Shown: positions 36,753 through 47,075, counted from the first letter of the stretch. The stretch: DNA of 60,066 bases from Ruminiclostridium sp. (GCA_017635095.1 JAGBMA010000160.1:1-60066); one strand, 5' to 3'. Notes: generated by a model not told the origin, from the sequence alone. Made by a program: numbers and translations.

Positions 36753-36872
36753 ATGAGTAAAGCATCGTTCGTATTAAGTGTAATATCCATTAGCCTCACG
36801 GCTCTTCTGGCTTTGGCTGCGGTTTTCCTCTGCCTTACAAACAAGGTCGTTTATATCGACAGCGACCGCTGA
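36753..36872 (+). CDS. 39-residue single-TM protein inside the atp operon
   Basis: A short ORF between atpA and atpG, with AAAGGA 7 bases before its ATG, as good as its neighbours' SDs. The product starts MSKASFVLSVISIS, forms one strongly hydrophobic helix (about 5-28) and ends NKVVYIDSDR. Topology is probably N-in with a short external tail. The atpA-atpG gap (218 bases) is otherwise empty, and the ORF is in an operon of membrane-complex subunits. The tail faintly recalls the KIAYVDS start of Skp/OmpH-like proteins, so a truncated relic is an alternative. No family is recognised; function unknown. Confidence 0.6.
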   Translation: MSKASFVLSVISISLTALLALAAVFLCLTNKVVYIDSDR

Positions 36873-36921
36873 ACGAACAACTCCCGCGGGCAACTGCGGG
36901 ATCGTGAAAGGAATGGGATAA

Positions 36922-37782
36922 ATGGCTACGGGCAACATGAAGGACATAAAGCGCCGTATAAAGAGCGTCGGCTCGACAAGACAGATAACGAAAGCTATGG
37001 AACTCGTCGCGTCGTCAAAGCTCAGAAAGGCTAAGCAGCGCTCGGAAAGCGGACGTCCTTACTTTGAAGCACAGTATGAGCTGCTCGCGGAAATTGCGTC
37101 GGTAAAGAAGGATTTCAGCACGATCTTCACCGAGGAGCGTGAGATAAAGAACCGCTTGTTCATCGTCATCGCAGGTGACAGAGGACTCGCGGGAGGCTTC
37201 AACTCGAATATACTGAAAGCGGCTGCCGCAGCGCATAAGGACGATCCGGTAAAGCCGAAGATAATAGCGATCGGCAGAAAAGCCGTTGACTACTTCGACA
37301 AGCACGGTTATGATGTGGTCGCGAAATATCCGTACTTCGCGGAAAAAGCAAAGACCGCACACTGCATGGACATAGCCCAGATAGCCGTAGATCTTTTCGC
37401 TGTGGGCGAAGTCGATGAAGTCGAGCTGTTCTATACGGCGTTCGTATCGCCGCTCGTGCAGACCCCCGAGTGCGCAAAGCTACTCCCGATAGCAAATATC
37501 GGCGAAGGAACGGGTGAGGACCTCGGGCTCATAAACTATGACCCCTCACCGGAAGCGGTATTCGACAGAGTGCTCCCGAAGTTCCTTATGAGCATGATAA
37601 GCTGCGCGGTCGTTGAGTCTTTCGCCTCCGAACAGGGTGCGAGACGCACGGCAATGGAGAGCGCAACGGACAACGCGGACGAGATGATCGCAAACCTCTC
37701 GCTCGTATATAACCGCGCAAGACAGGAGAAGATCACCAATGAGATCACAGAGATCGTCTCCGGCGCAAATGCGTTAAGTTAA
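36922..37782 (+). CDS. atpG: F1Fo ATP synthase subunit gamma
   Basis: 286 residues. Central rotor shaft. The N-terminal coiled-coil helix has IKRRIKSVGSTRQITKAMELVASSKL (classical signature region) and the C-terminal helix ends with ERTAMESATDNA-like sequence (RRTAMESATDNADEMI) and NKARQxxITxE-like NRARQEKITNEI. The upstream gap contains a CCCGC/GCGGG hairpin. Confidence 0.97.
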   Translation: MATGNMKDIKRRIKSVGSTRQITKAMELVASSKLRKAKQRSESGRPYFEAQYELLAEIASVKKDFSTIFTEEREIKNRLFIVIAGDRGLAGGFNSNILKAAAAAHKDDPVKPKIIAIGRKAVDYFDKHGYDVVAKYPYFAEKAKTAHCMDIAQIAVDLFAVGEVDEVELFYTAFVSPLVQTPECAKLLPIANIGEGTGEDLGLINYDPSPEAVFDRVLPKFLMSMISCAVVESFASEQGARRTAMESATDNADEMIANLSLVYNRARQEKITNEITEIVSGANALS

Positions 37783-37802
37783 CAGATACCAGATAATTTC
37801 GC

Positions 37803-39315
<1,513 letters not shown>

Positions 39316-39333
39316 CCGAAAGGGCGTGAGGAA

Positions 39334-39744
39334 ATGACTCCGTTTAAACTACAGATAATCACTCCGGACGGCGTGTTCTTTGACGGAATGACCGAAAATG
39401 TCATCGTCCGCACGACTGTCGGAGACAAGGGTATCCTTGCACACCACGAGCCATATGTTGCAGCCCTGACTATAAGCAAGTTCAAGGTGAAGATAGACGG
39501 CGAATTTCGCTACGGCGCGATCTCGTCGGGCGTTATAAAAGTGGGTAAGGACAAGACTGTTATCCTCGCACAGAGCTGTGAATGGGCGGACGAGATCGAC
39601 GTTGACCGCGCGGTGAGGGCAAAAGAACTTGCCGAGAGCCGCATAAGCGAGTACGAAAAGGCCAACGATCAGAAGAACCTCGATATCGCCGAGTTCAAAC
39701 TCAAACGTGCGCTTAACAGAATAGAAGCCGCTAAAATGCAATAA
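39334..39744 (+). CDS. atpC: F1Fo ATP synthase subunit epsilon
   Basis: 136 residues. Rotor subunit and inhibitor: N-terminal beta-sandwich (PFKLQIITPDGVFFDG, GDKGILAHHEPYVAAL) and C-terminal helical hairpin (about 88-136). It is the last operon gene, followed at 39751 by a strong terminator. Confidence 0.96.
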   Translation: MTPFKLQIITPDGVFFDGMTENVIVRTTVGDKGILAHHEPYVAALTISKFKVKIDGEFRYGAISSGVIKVGKDKTVILAQSCEWADEIDVDRAVRAKELAESRISEYEKANDQKNLDIAEFKLKRALNRIEAAKMQ

Positions 39745-39750
39745 ACCGCT

Positions 39751-39786
39751 GCCCTGTGCATATAACTGTGCACAGGGCTTATTTTT
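39751..39786 (+). terminator. Terminator of the ATP synthase operon
   Basis: GCCCTGTGCA (39751-39760) pairs perfectly with TGCACAGGGC (39769-39778), followed by TTATTTTT. Confidence 0.9.
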
Positions 39787-39794
39787 CCGTGCAT

Positions 39795-40889
39795 ATGAAA
39801 TTACTGACTGAAACTATACTTATAACAGGGGCTGCGGCTTCCGCTCTGCTCTTTTGCAGTATCTCCGCTTCGGCTCAGACAGACGACTCGCCATACCGGG
39901 TGATCTACGAAGAAAACGGAATGACGCTCCGCAGGCACTATGCGGAAAACGGCGAAGATACCTACCCATTCCCGACAGTCTGTCTCTCCGGAATCACAAA
40001 ACAGCACCACACCCGCTACATGAACGACCTCGGCAATAACAAGCCCCTTTCCGCGGAGATGACTTTCAACAGCAGCTCGGGAAAGCTTTACCTGTATGAC
40101 ACCGTAACGCTTAGGAACGGTCAGATACACCACGCCGCAGGTGCCTATATCGACAGTGACTACAGCATTCCCGTTGCCGATCTTGCGGAAGTGTTCGAGA
40201 AGGACGGGGTGATGCTCTACACCTTCACGTTCTATGATGAGGCAGTCGGTGAAGAGACTGCCGCACAGGTGCAAAAGGCAAAACATATCATAGCCGAATG
40301 TACGGAATGCACCGTGAACGTTATGTCCGGCGACGATATCACTGACGTTTACGGTCATTCCGGTGACTACACCTCGTCGGTGGAGCTGCGGCTCACTACC
40401 GATATATCCGAGCTTACGCTGCCGGAGCTCAAGCCCCTCGTTTACACCGGGAAAACACAGAAGCCGGAAGTGACACTGCACGACATAGACTACGAGCTGC
40501 GACCCGGGGAAGATCTCACGGTAAAATACAGGAACTGCAAAAAGATCGGCACCGGTTCCGTTATCATCACGGGAAAAGGCAGATACTCCGGCTCGGTGAC
40601 GCTTGAATTCAGCATAGTCCCACCCGCTCCCTCGCTTAGCGCAGTCAGGGCAGGGAACCGTACCCGGCTCGTATGGAGCGGGTCGGGAAAGGTCGATGCA
40701 TATGTGATATACTGCTCCAAAGACGGAGGAAAGAGCTGGGCAAAGCTTGCTTCCGCAGCCGGAAGCAAGTCGGGCTGTAAACTCAGACCCAGTCCCGACA
40801 GCGGCTATCTTTACAAGGTCAGAGCTTATACAAAAACAGACGGAAAGAAGTATTTCAGCGATTATTCGGCGTCCGTAAGCGTAGAATGA
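39795..40889 (+). CDS. Secreted protein with Ig-like and fibronectin-III-like domains
   Basis: 364 residues from the ATG at 39795, chosen because it gives a clean signal peptide (about 1-28, cleavage near SASA-Q). The in-frame ATG at 39756 lies inside the atp terminator stem. The N-terminal part (about 35-190) is unrecognised. About 195-270 resembles the Firmicutes Ig-like repeat (PLVYTGKTQKPEVT, GTGSVIITGKGRYSGSVTLEF). The C-terminal about 90 residues are FN3-like (RLVWSGSGKVDAYVIYCS, YLYKVRAYTKTDGKKYFS). Probably surface-associated. No SD and no clear promoter are visible, so the 5' end is uncertain. Confidence 0.75.
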   Translation: MKLLTETILITGAAASALLFCSISASAQTDDSPYRVIYEENGMTLRRHYAENGEDTYPFPTVCLSGITKQHHTRYMNDLGNNKPLSAEMTFNSSSGKLYLYDTVTLRNGQIHHAAGAYIDSDYSIPVADLAEVFEKDGVMLYTFTFYDEAVGEETAAQVQKAKHIIAECTECTVNVMSGDDITDVYGHSGDYTSSVELRLTTDISELTLPELKPLVYTGKTQKPEVTLHDIDYELRPGEDLTVKYRNCKKIGTGSVIITGKGRYSGSVTLEFSIVPPAPSLSAVRAGNRTRLVWSGSGKVDAYVIYCSKDGGKSWAKLASAAGSKSGCKLRPSPDSGYLYKVRAYTKTDGKKYFSDYSASVSVE

Positions 40890-40976
40890 CTGATATTAAC
40901 CTAAACTTACATGATTTAGCTAAATAAAAGAGCTAAAAGCCGTCAAAATGCGTTCAAAGTTTGTGCAAAATAACTA

Positions 40977-41005
40977 TTGACCGTAGGGTCATCTTAATAT
41001 ATAAT
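40977..41005 (+). promoter_or_regulatory. Promoter with overlapping palindrome for the SPDTG protein
   Basis: TTGACC (40977-40982), a 17-base spacer and TATAAT (41000-41005). The inverted repeat TGACC GTAG GGTCA (40978-40991) overlaps the -35, suggesting an operator. A small AAAGGC/GCCTTT hairpin lies in the leader (about 41018-41037). Confidence 0.75.
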
Positions 41006-41059
41006 ATAAAGTAGCGTAAAGGCTTTATTTTGCCTTTTATTTTAAGGAGGAATATAATC

Positions 41060-41884
41060 ATGAACTTTAAAAAGTCTATCGCAGCTATAGCTGCGGCTTC
41101 TATCACAGCTGTTTCCGCTTCCGCTGCAGCAGGCGCTGAGCTCGTAGTACAGGGCGGTGCACAGGACGCTAACGGAATGGATCTCGTTTGCGCAAGCTCC
41201 ACTTCCTGGATGCCTATCGCTTACAACAACGGTGAGCGTAACGAGAGCGTTCTCGCAGACAAGAACAAGGCTATCGTTGACTACGGTGTTGACTGGACAC
41301 AGGCTAAGAGCGTTGAGGTACAGTTCCACATCACAGAAGATACCCGTGAAGATTTCGCAGAAGAGAACAACTTCGGCGGCGCTATCATCGTTTCCAGCAA
41401 CGCAGCAGGCAACTCTGACCACAACTGGAACGCTAAGGAATTCTACGGCGTAAACGATGATGCTCTCGAATTCACAGCAGAGTCCGCTAAGGAACTCCAG
41501 GCTGAAAAGGTAAGCGACTACACATACAAGGTAGTTTGCCCGATCGACGATACAAACTCCGTTGTTCCGAATGCACAGATGGTACAGATCGCATTCTCCG
41601 ACTACGCAGGTGCAGTGTGGTGGCAGGCAGTCGTTGACTACATGGCAGTCAAGGACGCAAGCGGCAACGACCTCATCAGATGGGATGGCGCTACAGGTAA
41701 GGCAACAGCAGCATCGGCTTCCGCTACCGAAGCAACAGAAGAAGCTTCCGCTACAGGCAATGTAGATGCAGCAACAGACAGCAGCAAGGGCTCTCCTGAC
41801 ACAGGTATCGCAGATGTAGCAGCAGTTGCAGGTCTCGCAGTTGTAGCAGCAGGCGCATTCGTAGTTGCTAAGAAGAGAAAGTAA
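41060..41884 (+). CDS. Surface protein with SPDTG cell-wall sorting signal
   Basis: 274 residues from the ATG at 41060 (AAGGAGG 9 bases upstream). Signal peptide about 1-25. The mature domain (about 30-205) is beta-like and rich in Trp, Asn and Asp, resembling carbohydrate-binding folds but not assignable. A low-complexity Ala/Thr/Ser/Glu linker (about 215-240) follows. The C-terminus carries SPDTG, a hydrophobic helix and KKRK, the architecture of a sortase substrate with a variant LPxTG motif. Repeated preferred codons (GCA, GTT, AAC, TAC) and the strong promoter suggest high expression. No sortase is in the window. Confidence 0.8.
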   Translation: MNFKKSIAAIAAASITAVSASAAAGAELVVQGGAQDANGMDLVCASSTSWMPIAYNNGERNESVLADKNKAIVDYGVDWTQAKSVEVQFHITEDTREDFAEENNFGGAIIVSSNAAGNSDHNWNAKEFYGVNDDALEFTAESAKELQAEKVSDYTYKVVCPIDDTNSVVPNAQMVQIAFSDYAGAVWWQAVVDYMAVKDASGNDLIRWDGATGKATAASASATEATEEASATGNVDAATDSSKGSPDTGIADVAAVAGLAVVAAGAFVVAKKRK

Positions 41885-41904
41885 TTGAAGACGCAATAAA
41901 TAAG

Positions 41905-41938
41905 AAAAGCAGGCTCGTTATCGGGTCTGCTTTTTTAT
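41905..41938. terminator. Bidirectional terminator between convergent genes
   Basis: AGCAGGCTCG pairs (with two G-T pairs) with CGGGTCTGCT around a TTAT loop. TTTTTT follows on the plus strand and a T-rich run lies on the minus strand, so it serves the SPDTG gene and the amidohydrolase. Confidence 0.8.
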
Positions 41939-41948
41939 CATCATAAGC

Positions 41949-42746
41949 TTATATATCGAGCTTTAGAAGCTCCACCGCATTCCTGAAAAAGATACGATCC
42001 TTGTCATTGTCGGAAACGTCGAGTCCTTCCACAAGTTTTATCTCATCGCGCGGGTCGCTCCACGGAATATCGCTTGCGAACAGTATTTTGTCCACGCCGT
42101 GCTTCTTCACAATTGCGGCGAAAAGCTCACGGTCGATGTCTTTTGCTACAAACGCAGTATCGAAATATACATTCGGCAGTCCTGCCGCATAACGAAGAAC
42201 GTGCTCCCACTGGTAGTTTCCGCCCATATGCGCACCGATGAAAGTGAGCTTCGGGTACTTTTCGCTAAGTTCGATAAGATCGTAGGGCATTGCGCGATGC
42301 ACGATCGGTGAGACGGGATCATAGCCCATGTGAAAGACGATGGGAAGTCCGAGCTCCTCGCACCGCCTATATATCCGGTGACAGTGCTCGTCGAATATAA
42401 ACACGCCCTGGTAGTCGTTGTGCAGCTTGATGCCTTTAAACCCCATAGCCTTGATGCGGTCGAGCTCGTCGAGAGCGTCATCGGCAAACGGGTGGACTGT
42501 ACCGAAGGGTATGATGCTCCCGCCCTTTACCTCGTTGACCCAGTCGTTTATCTTTCTCTGCTGGGTGGGCTTTGTTGCAATAGGTAGCAGCACCCCGTAG
42601 TCTATACCGGTGCTCGCGAGAAGGTCTCTTGCGCCTTTTATGGTGCCGTCGGTGTAGCACGGGCAGTCTGCGGTAGCGGTGAGCTTAGCGATCACGCGTT
42701 CTGCGAGCGAATCTGTGTAAGCATGAATGTGGGTATCTATTATCAT
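41949..42746 (-). CDS. Amidohydrolase-related metal-dependent hydrolase
   Basis: 265 residues from the ATG at 42746; a TTG at 42770 has no SD, while AGGAG lies about 14 bases before the ATG. TIM-barrel amidohydrolase-2 family: IDTHIHAY (HxH metal site, 3-10), later KLHNDYQG, FHMGYDP, GAHMGGNYQWEH, and the barrel-ending FASDIPWSDPRDE with the catalytic Asp. Members include decarboxylases and lactonases; the substrate is unknown. It lies 3' of the flagellar terminator in the same orientation. Confidence 0.88.
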   Translation of the reverse strand: MIIDTHIHAYTDSLAERVIAKLTATADCPCYTDGTIKGARDLLASTGIDYGVLLPIATKPTQQRKINDWVNEVKGGSIIPFGTVHPFADDALDELDRIKAMGFKGIKLHNDYQGVFIFDEHCHRIYRRCEELGLPIVFHMGYDPVSPIVHRAMPYDLIELSEKYPKLTFIGAHMGGNYQWEHVLRYAAGLPNVYFDTAFVAKDIDRELFAAIVKKHGVDKILFASDIPWSDPRDEIKLVEGLDVSDNDKDRIFFRNAVELLKLDI

Positions 42747-42770
42747 TGGTTTTCTGTTGTCTCCTGTCAA

Positions 42771-42829
42771 AAAATACGTCCCTGCTCTCCGGGCTGCCTC
42801 TGAGCAGCGCCTTTCCCGAAGGAGCAGGG
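42771..42829 (-). terminator. Probable terminator of the flagellar operon
   Basis: On the minus strand GAGCAGGG/CCCTGCTC arms (42822-42829 with 42780-42787) enclose a second GCTGC/GCAGC hairpin. A TTTTTT run follows (42776-42771). Confidence 0.65.
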
Positions 42830-42873
42830 AATGTCAGATCTATACAAGTTTCCGGACATAGTCCCGGACGCGC

Positions 42874-43362
42874 TCATAAGCGGCCGTCGAAGGACCTGCC
42901 GGAACCTCCGAAACCGGAGCCTGCGGCAGTGTAGCCGGCAGTCTTTTTACGGTCGGAGTTGACATTTTCGAGCTGGACGCGAAGTTCCTTGACTCTTGCG
43001 TCAACACGGGCAGCAGCCTGCTTTTCCTTGTCGGCGATAGCAATACGCGCCGAATTGAGCTTAACTGCCGCTTTATGTATCTCGCGAAGTTCCGCGGAAA
43101 GCCCGAGGGGCACGCGGTCGCCGCGTATCATGCGATGTACGAGGTCGCTTTCCTGTTGAGTGCAGTCGCTGCAAAGATCGTCGATCTCTGAACGGTATCT
43201 TCCCATCTCATCTATTATACCGGAGCGCCGCAGGATTATATCCTCAAGCGTCTCATCTATGTCGGTATTGATGATCTCGGTGGTGGCAGCGCTGTACTTT
43301 TCTGTGAGGGCTGTCATATCACCGATGATATTAACGATCCTCGTCTTGATCTCTTCGGTCAT
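42874..43362 (-). CDS. FliT-like flagellar protein (tentative)
   Basis: 162 residues, predicted helical with long Glu/Lys/Arg-rich helices (about 1-130) and a Gly/Ser-rich tail (GSGFGGSGRSFDG). It lies 9 bases after fliS, where many Firmicutes encode FliT, the export chaperone of FliD. Sequence similarity to FliT is weak by eye, so the assignment rests on position, size and helical character. Confidence 0.55.
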   Translation of the reverse strand: MTEEIKTRIVNIIGDMTALTEKYSAATTEIINTDIDETLEDIILRRSGIIDEMGRYRSEIDDLCSDCTQQESDLVHRMIRGDRVPLGLSAELREIHKAAVKLNSARIAIADKEKQAAARVDARVKELRVQLENVNSDRKKTAGYTAAGSGFGGSGRSFDGRL

Positions 43363-43371
43363 ACGATCACC

Positions 43372-43743
43372 TTATACTTTCGGCATCGCGGCAACCTGTG
43401 CGAATGCATCACGAAGATCCGCGAACATAGGGAGCAGTTCCTTTATGATGACAATATCCTTCTTCATATTCGCCTGAATGAGCTGTCTGTTAAAGAAATC
43501 ATACAGAGCGTCAAGATCTTTTGACATCGGTATGCTCATATCAAGCACCGAGCGAAGGGCGTTGACTATATCCTGCGTTTTCTGCAGGGATTTGTTTGCA
43601 CCGGCATAATTCTTTTCCCCGATCGCAATGATCGCGAGGTTCATCTGCTTTTCAGCTTCGTCGTAAAGCTTTACGACGATCTCCATGGGAGTGAGGGTCT
43701 GAAGAGACTGCTTCTTGTATTCGGAATATGCGTTTGCCGCCAT
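43372..43743 (-). CDS. fliS: Flagellar export chaperone FliS
   Basis: 123 residues, all-helical. It starts with the characteristic MAANAYSEYKKQSLQTLTPMEIV (N-terminal cap and helix 1; compare NAYNxYKxxxVxTAxPxELI) and contains LYDEAEKQMNLAI and the FFNRQLIQAN helix. FliS binds the flagellin C-terminus to prevent premature assembly. It follows fliD, as usual. Confidence 0.92.
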   Translation of the reverse strand: MAANAYSEYKKQSLQTLTPMEIVVKLYDEAEKQMNLAIIAIGEKNYAGANKSLQKTQDIVNALRSVLDMSIPMSKDLDALYDFFNRQLIQANMKKDIVIIKELLPMFADLRDAFAQVAAMPKV

Positions 43744-43859
43744 AAACGGTACCTTCCTTTTTTCTGAATATACAGCCGCACGACGTACCTTCGCCTGTGC
43801 GGCTGCAATTGTTTTTTAAGCTGCAGTACCACAGGCTTTACGCTGTGATATGCACATTA

Positions 43860-46800
43860 TTACATAAAGTAGGACTGGAACGACGCCTGCTGGCTGTTCA
43901 TTGTTCCGAGAAGAGACTCCATGCTCGAATATCTCTTCCAGAGTCTGTTCTGTTCGTTTTCATAACGAAGATTGAGAGCTGTGATCTGGGTCTTTGTTCT
44001 CTTGATCGCATTATAGATCTCGTTGTCCTTTGCGGAAGAACCGGTTGCAAGACCGGCTTTTCTGATAAGAGAGCCCTTATCCGTACCGGTGGAGCCGATA
44101 CCGAGGTTAAGCGCATCGGAGAACTTCTTCATGATGCCGTTGTCGCTGTCGGAGAAGAGTTTCTGGATATCATCGAGGTGGTTCTCGATAGCCTTGTCGA
44201 GTGCGTCATCGTCAACGGTAGCGAACTTACCGTGCTGGTTATAGTCCGAAACCGTCTTGAGACCCATGGACGAAAGCGAGAACACATTTCCGTCGAGACC
44301 CTCAACGCTTCCCATAAGAGCGGTACGAAGACCTGTCATAACTGTTGTGGTGATGCTGTCGTGGTAGAGCAGACCCTTCTTGGATTTCTCCTCCCACTTC
44401 TCTTCCTGCTTCTCGGTAAGATCGAGGTCTTCCTTATCCGAGTCTGTGAGGAAATAGTAGTCCTTCTCGGGCTTCTCGTCGAGGTACTTGTAAACGTCCT
44501 CGATAAGCTGGTTATAATCCTTTACGAAGTCCTTTATGAGATCCTTTATGGAAGAAGTATCCTTGCCTACCGAAACGGTGTACTCAACGGGATCCTCGCC
44601 GGGAGCGGGCTCCTCCGCTCTGTTGGATATGGTGAACGTCGAACCGTCAACATCAATGCTGTTGGTCTCGCTCTGGTAGAGCTTGCCGTTGATATATACC
44701 TCAAGGTTCTCGCCCGCAGTGAAATCGCCGCCTGTTATACCGAGCAGACCCATGAGATTTCCGCCGTCGGTATCCTCGATGTTCACTTCGCTTGAAAGAC
44801 CGAACTTTGACGATGTGACAGTGAACGCGTTGTCAAGCGACGAGTAGGTCATCTTGACGCCTGCCGAAGACGCATTTACCTTCTTCATCATATCGTTCAC
44901 GGTAGTTTCGCCGTCGAAGGAGAAGCTCTTGCCGTTTACGGTGAAGTTGTAATTTCCGTTCTCGTCGGCTGTGGCACCTATATCGGAGAGCTTAGTGGAG
45001 TTGGTGATCTGGGTAATAGAGGTAGTCTCGCCCGAGCCTGCATTACCGAGGGCTTCGGCGCTGTTCGCGCTGTTCTTTCCTACGGTCATGGCAGTCTGGA
45101 GATAGTTCTTCTGGGTGTTGCCCTCACCATCGGTGCTTTCGGTATAAGCCTTTATCTCAGCCTTATTTGTGTCAGCATTATAGTTTACTTCAAACTTGGT
45201 GCCGTCGTCGAGCTCAAGATTGCCGATGCTGTTCTTGAGGGCAGACTCATTGAAGTGGTCGATGATGTTTTCCTTGGAGAGGTCATAGCTTGCACCGGAC
45301 TCGTTGTAAACGGACTTCTTGTACTGGGAGAAGAGGTTGCTCTCGGAAGCCGTCCATGATTCCTTGCTGAGGTGCCAGCTGTCGGATTCTATCTTTTCGG
45401 ATTTCCATGAATCAAAATCCTTAATCGGATCGTCTGTCTGCGCTTCCGCGAACTCTGCCTTTGCAGTCTCATTGCCGAGACCTTCGGCATCGGATACTGC
45501 CCAGTCATGCAACGAGAGCGCGGTCGTGGGGTCGTCAAGACCTTCCCTGTAGGTGTCATAAGCCGCTCTTGCCTCGTCAGAAAGGTGAGAAGCTGTGTAA
45601 GAGTGCTCGTAAGCGTCGTAGCCGACTTCGTAATACGTCTCGTCGTAGTCTGTCTCGCCGTTGCCGGTACCGTCGTACTTATGTTCAAGCTTTGTGAGCT
45701 TGTCGGAAAGCTCGGTGCTGAGGTCCGCGCCGCTGAGATACTCGTATGCGCTCTTCATAGCGGGCTCGGCATCTTCGATCTGGCTCTTGTAGCTGTCGTT
45801 GTCCTGTGCCCACTCGTAAATTCCCTTAGCGTCATCGCCTGCTTCTGCGGCATAGCTGTCGTATGCAGACTTTGCCTCGCTGGAGAGAGCGCTTCTTGCA
45901 AAGCTGTCCTTGTACTCGGTGTACTTCGCGTTGAGTTCTTCGTCGGCTGCAGCCCACTTGCTTATCTGAGTGTCCTTCTGCTCCGCGAGAGCCGAGTTGT
46001 ACAGCGCGTTGATGTCATCGTCGGAAGCTGTCTCTTTCCAGGACTTGAACGCGTCGTAACGAACGGATTCCTTGTAATCCTCGGAGATCTGCTTATAGAG
46101 GGAAACTGCCTCGGAGTGCTCCAGCATAAGCTGTGCGCCCTTGGTGTTCGCATCCGATTCCGAGAGAGTGGGATCCTGGGACATGAGGTAGCTCGTGAGC
46201 TCAGCGCCGTCGCGGGTCGTACCGTCAGCCACGTTTATGAGCCCGTCGCTTATAGCCTTGTCGAAATACGAGGGTTCAAGGGTCTGGAACGATGTGGAAA
46301 CAGACTTGCCGCCGACCTGGAAAGAGACGATATTTGTACCCGTCTTGAGGTCTGCGCTCGAAAGATCAATTGTATTCGTGCTGTCCATCTTTCCTACGCC
46401 GGACATCGTGATACCCTTGCCTGCACGGGAAGTTATCTGACCCTGGTCATCGAGAAAGACCATACCTTCGTATCTCTCCGCGTTGTCCGCGTCATCGCCG
46501 ACAGACGCGTTGCTCTCGCCGAAAGCTTCTTCAAGAGCCTTGTTGATATTGTCGCGGACGCCCGATGAAGTTGCGGCACCGTTGAAGCTTATGGTCTTGG
46601 TAGTGTCGCCGACAGTCACGGTCATACCGTATTCTTTGCTGCTGTCGCCGGTGAGCGAGTCGAGATCGACTTTAGCGCTTCCGCTTATGGACTTGCCTGT
46701 GAGCTTTGCCTGCTTTGCGGTTTTGTTTACTGCAACTTTATAGTCGCCGGCGTTTGAGTTTATCGTAGTGGTCACAGAAATACCCGAAGCAAGCGTTTCG

Positions 46801-47075
46801 ACGTTTGCGGAATCATACACCTTGGAGGAGTACTTGTTCCACATGGACGTACCGGAAAGGTAGCTGTCCTTGTTGAGTACATCGAAATACTTGTTCTTTA
46901 TATTCTGCATCTTGGAGATGATGTCTCTGTAAGCTTCCTGGGTCGCCTCATACTTGAGGACGTTACGCTCCTGCTTTGTAGCTTTGAGCTTTGTGTTCGC
47001 GGTAAGAGCATTTATAATGGACTCGGTATCGAGACCGGAGTTCATACCGCTCATTCTGATGAGATCATTTGCCAT
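43860..47075 (-). CDS. fliD: Flagellar hook-associated protein 2 (filament cap) with large insertion
   Basis: 1071 residues, about twice the usual length (450-600). The N-terminal D0/D1 region (MANDLIRMSGMNSGLDTESII) and C-terminal region (LRYENEQNRLWKRYSSMESLLGTMNSQQASFQSY) are standard FliD ends. They form the cap that folds flagellin onto the tip. Residues about 280-625 are a helical, acidic, Trp/Tyr-punctuated insertion with degenerate repeats (for example 397-425 and 498-528 share LS-EA-AYD-Y and a D/EWA end). It is inserted in the outward-facing variable domains, so it would sit exposed at the filament tip. Confidence 0.93.
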   Translation of the reverse strand: MANDLIRMSGMNSGLDTESIINALTANTKLKATKQERNVLKYEATQEAYRDIISKMQNIKNKYFDVLNKDSYLSGTSMWNKYSSKVYDSANVETLASGISVTTTINSNAGDYKVAVNKTAKQAKLTGKSISGSAKVDLDSLTGDSSKEYGMTVTVGDTTKTISFNGAATSSGVRDNINKALEEAFGESNASVGDDADNAERYEGMVFLDDQGQITSRAGKGITMSGVGKMDSTNTIDLSSADLKTGTNIVSFQVGGKSVSTSFQTLEPSYFDKAISDGLINVADGTTRDGAELTSYLMSQDPTLSESDANTKGAQLMLEHSEAVSLYKQISEDYKESVRYDAFKSWKETASDDDINALYNSALAEQKDTQISKWAAADEELNAKYTEYKDSFARSALSSEAKSAYDSYAAEAGDDAKGIYEWAQDNDSYKSQIEDAEPAMKSAYEYLSGADLSTELSDKLTKLEHKYDGTGNGETDYDETYYEVGYDAYEHSYTASHLSDEARAAYDTYREGLDDPTTALSLHDWAVSDAEGLGNETAKAEFAEAQTDDPIKDFDSWKSEKIESDSWHLSKESWTASESNLFSQYKKSVYNESGASYDLSKENIIDHFNESALKNSIGNLELDDGTKFEVNYNADTNKAEIKAYTESTDGEGNTQKNYLQTAMTVGKNSANSAEALGNAGSGETTSITQITNSTKLSDIGATADENGNYNFTVNGKSFSFDGETTVNDMMKKVNASSAGVKMTYSSLDNAFTVTSSKFGLSSEVNIEDTDGGNLMGLLGITGGDFTAGENLEVYINGKLYQSETNSIDVDGSTFTISNRAEEPAPGEDPVEYTVSVGKDTSSIKDLIKDFVKDYNQLIEDVYKYLDEKPEKDYYFLTDSDKEDLDLTEKQEEKWEEKSKKGLLYHDSITTTVMTGLRTALMGSVEGLDGNVFSLSSMGLKTVSDYNQHGKFATVDDDALDKAIENHLDDIQKLFSDSDNGIMKKFSDALNLGIGSTGTDKGSLIRKAGLATGSSAKDNEIYNAIKRTKTQITALNLRYENEQNRLWKRYSSMESLLGTMNSQQASFQSYFM

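Noticed and set aside
39756-39794. Upstream ATG of the FN3/Ig-like secreted protein
   Set aside because: It lies inside the atp operon terminator stem, and the added residues spoil the signal peptide.
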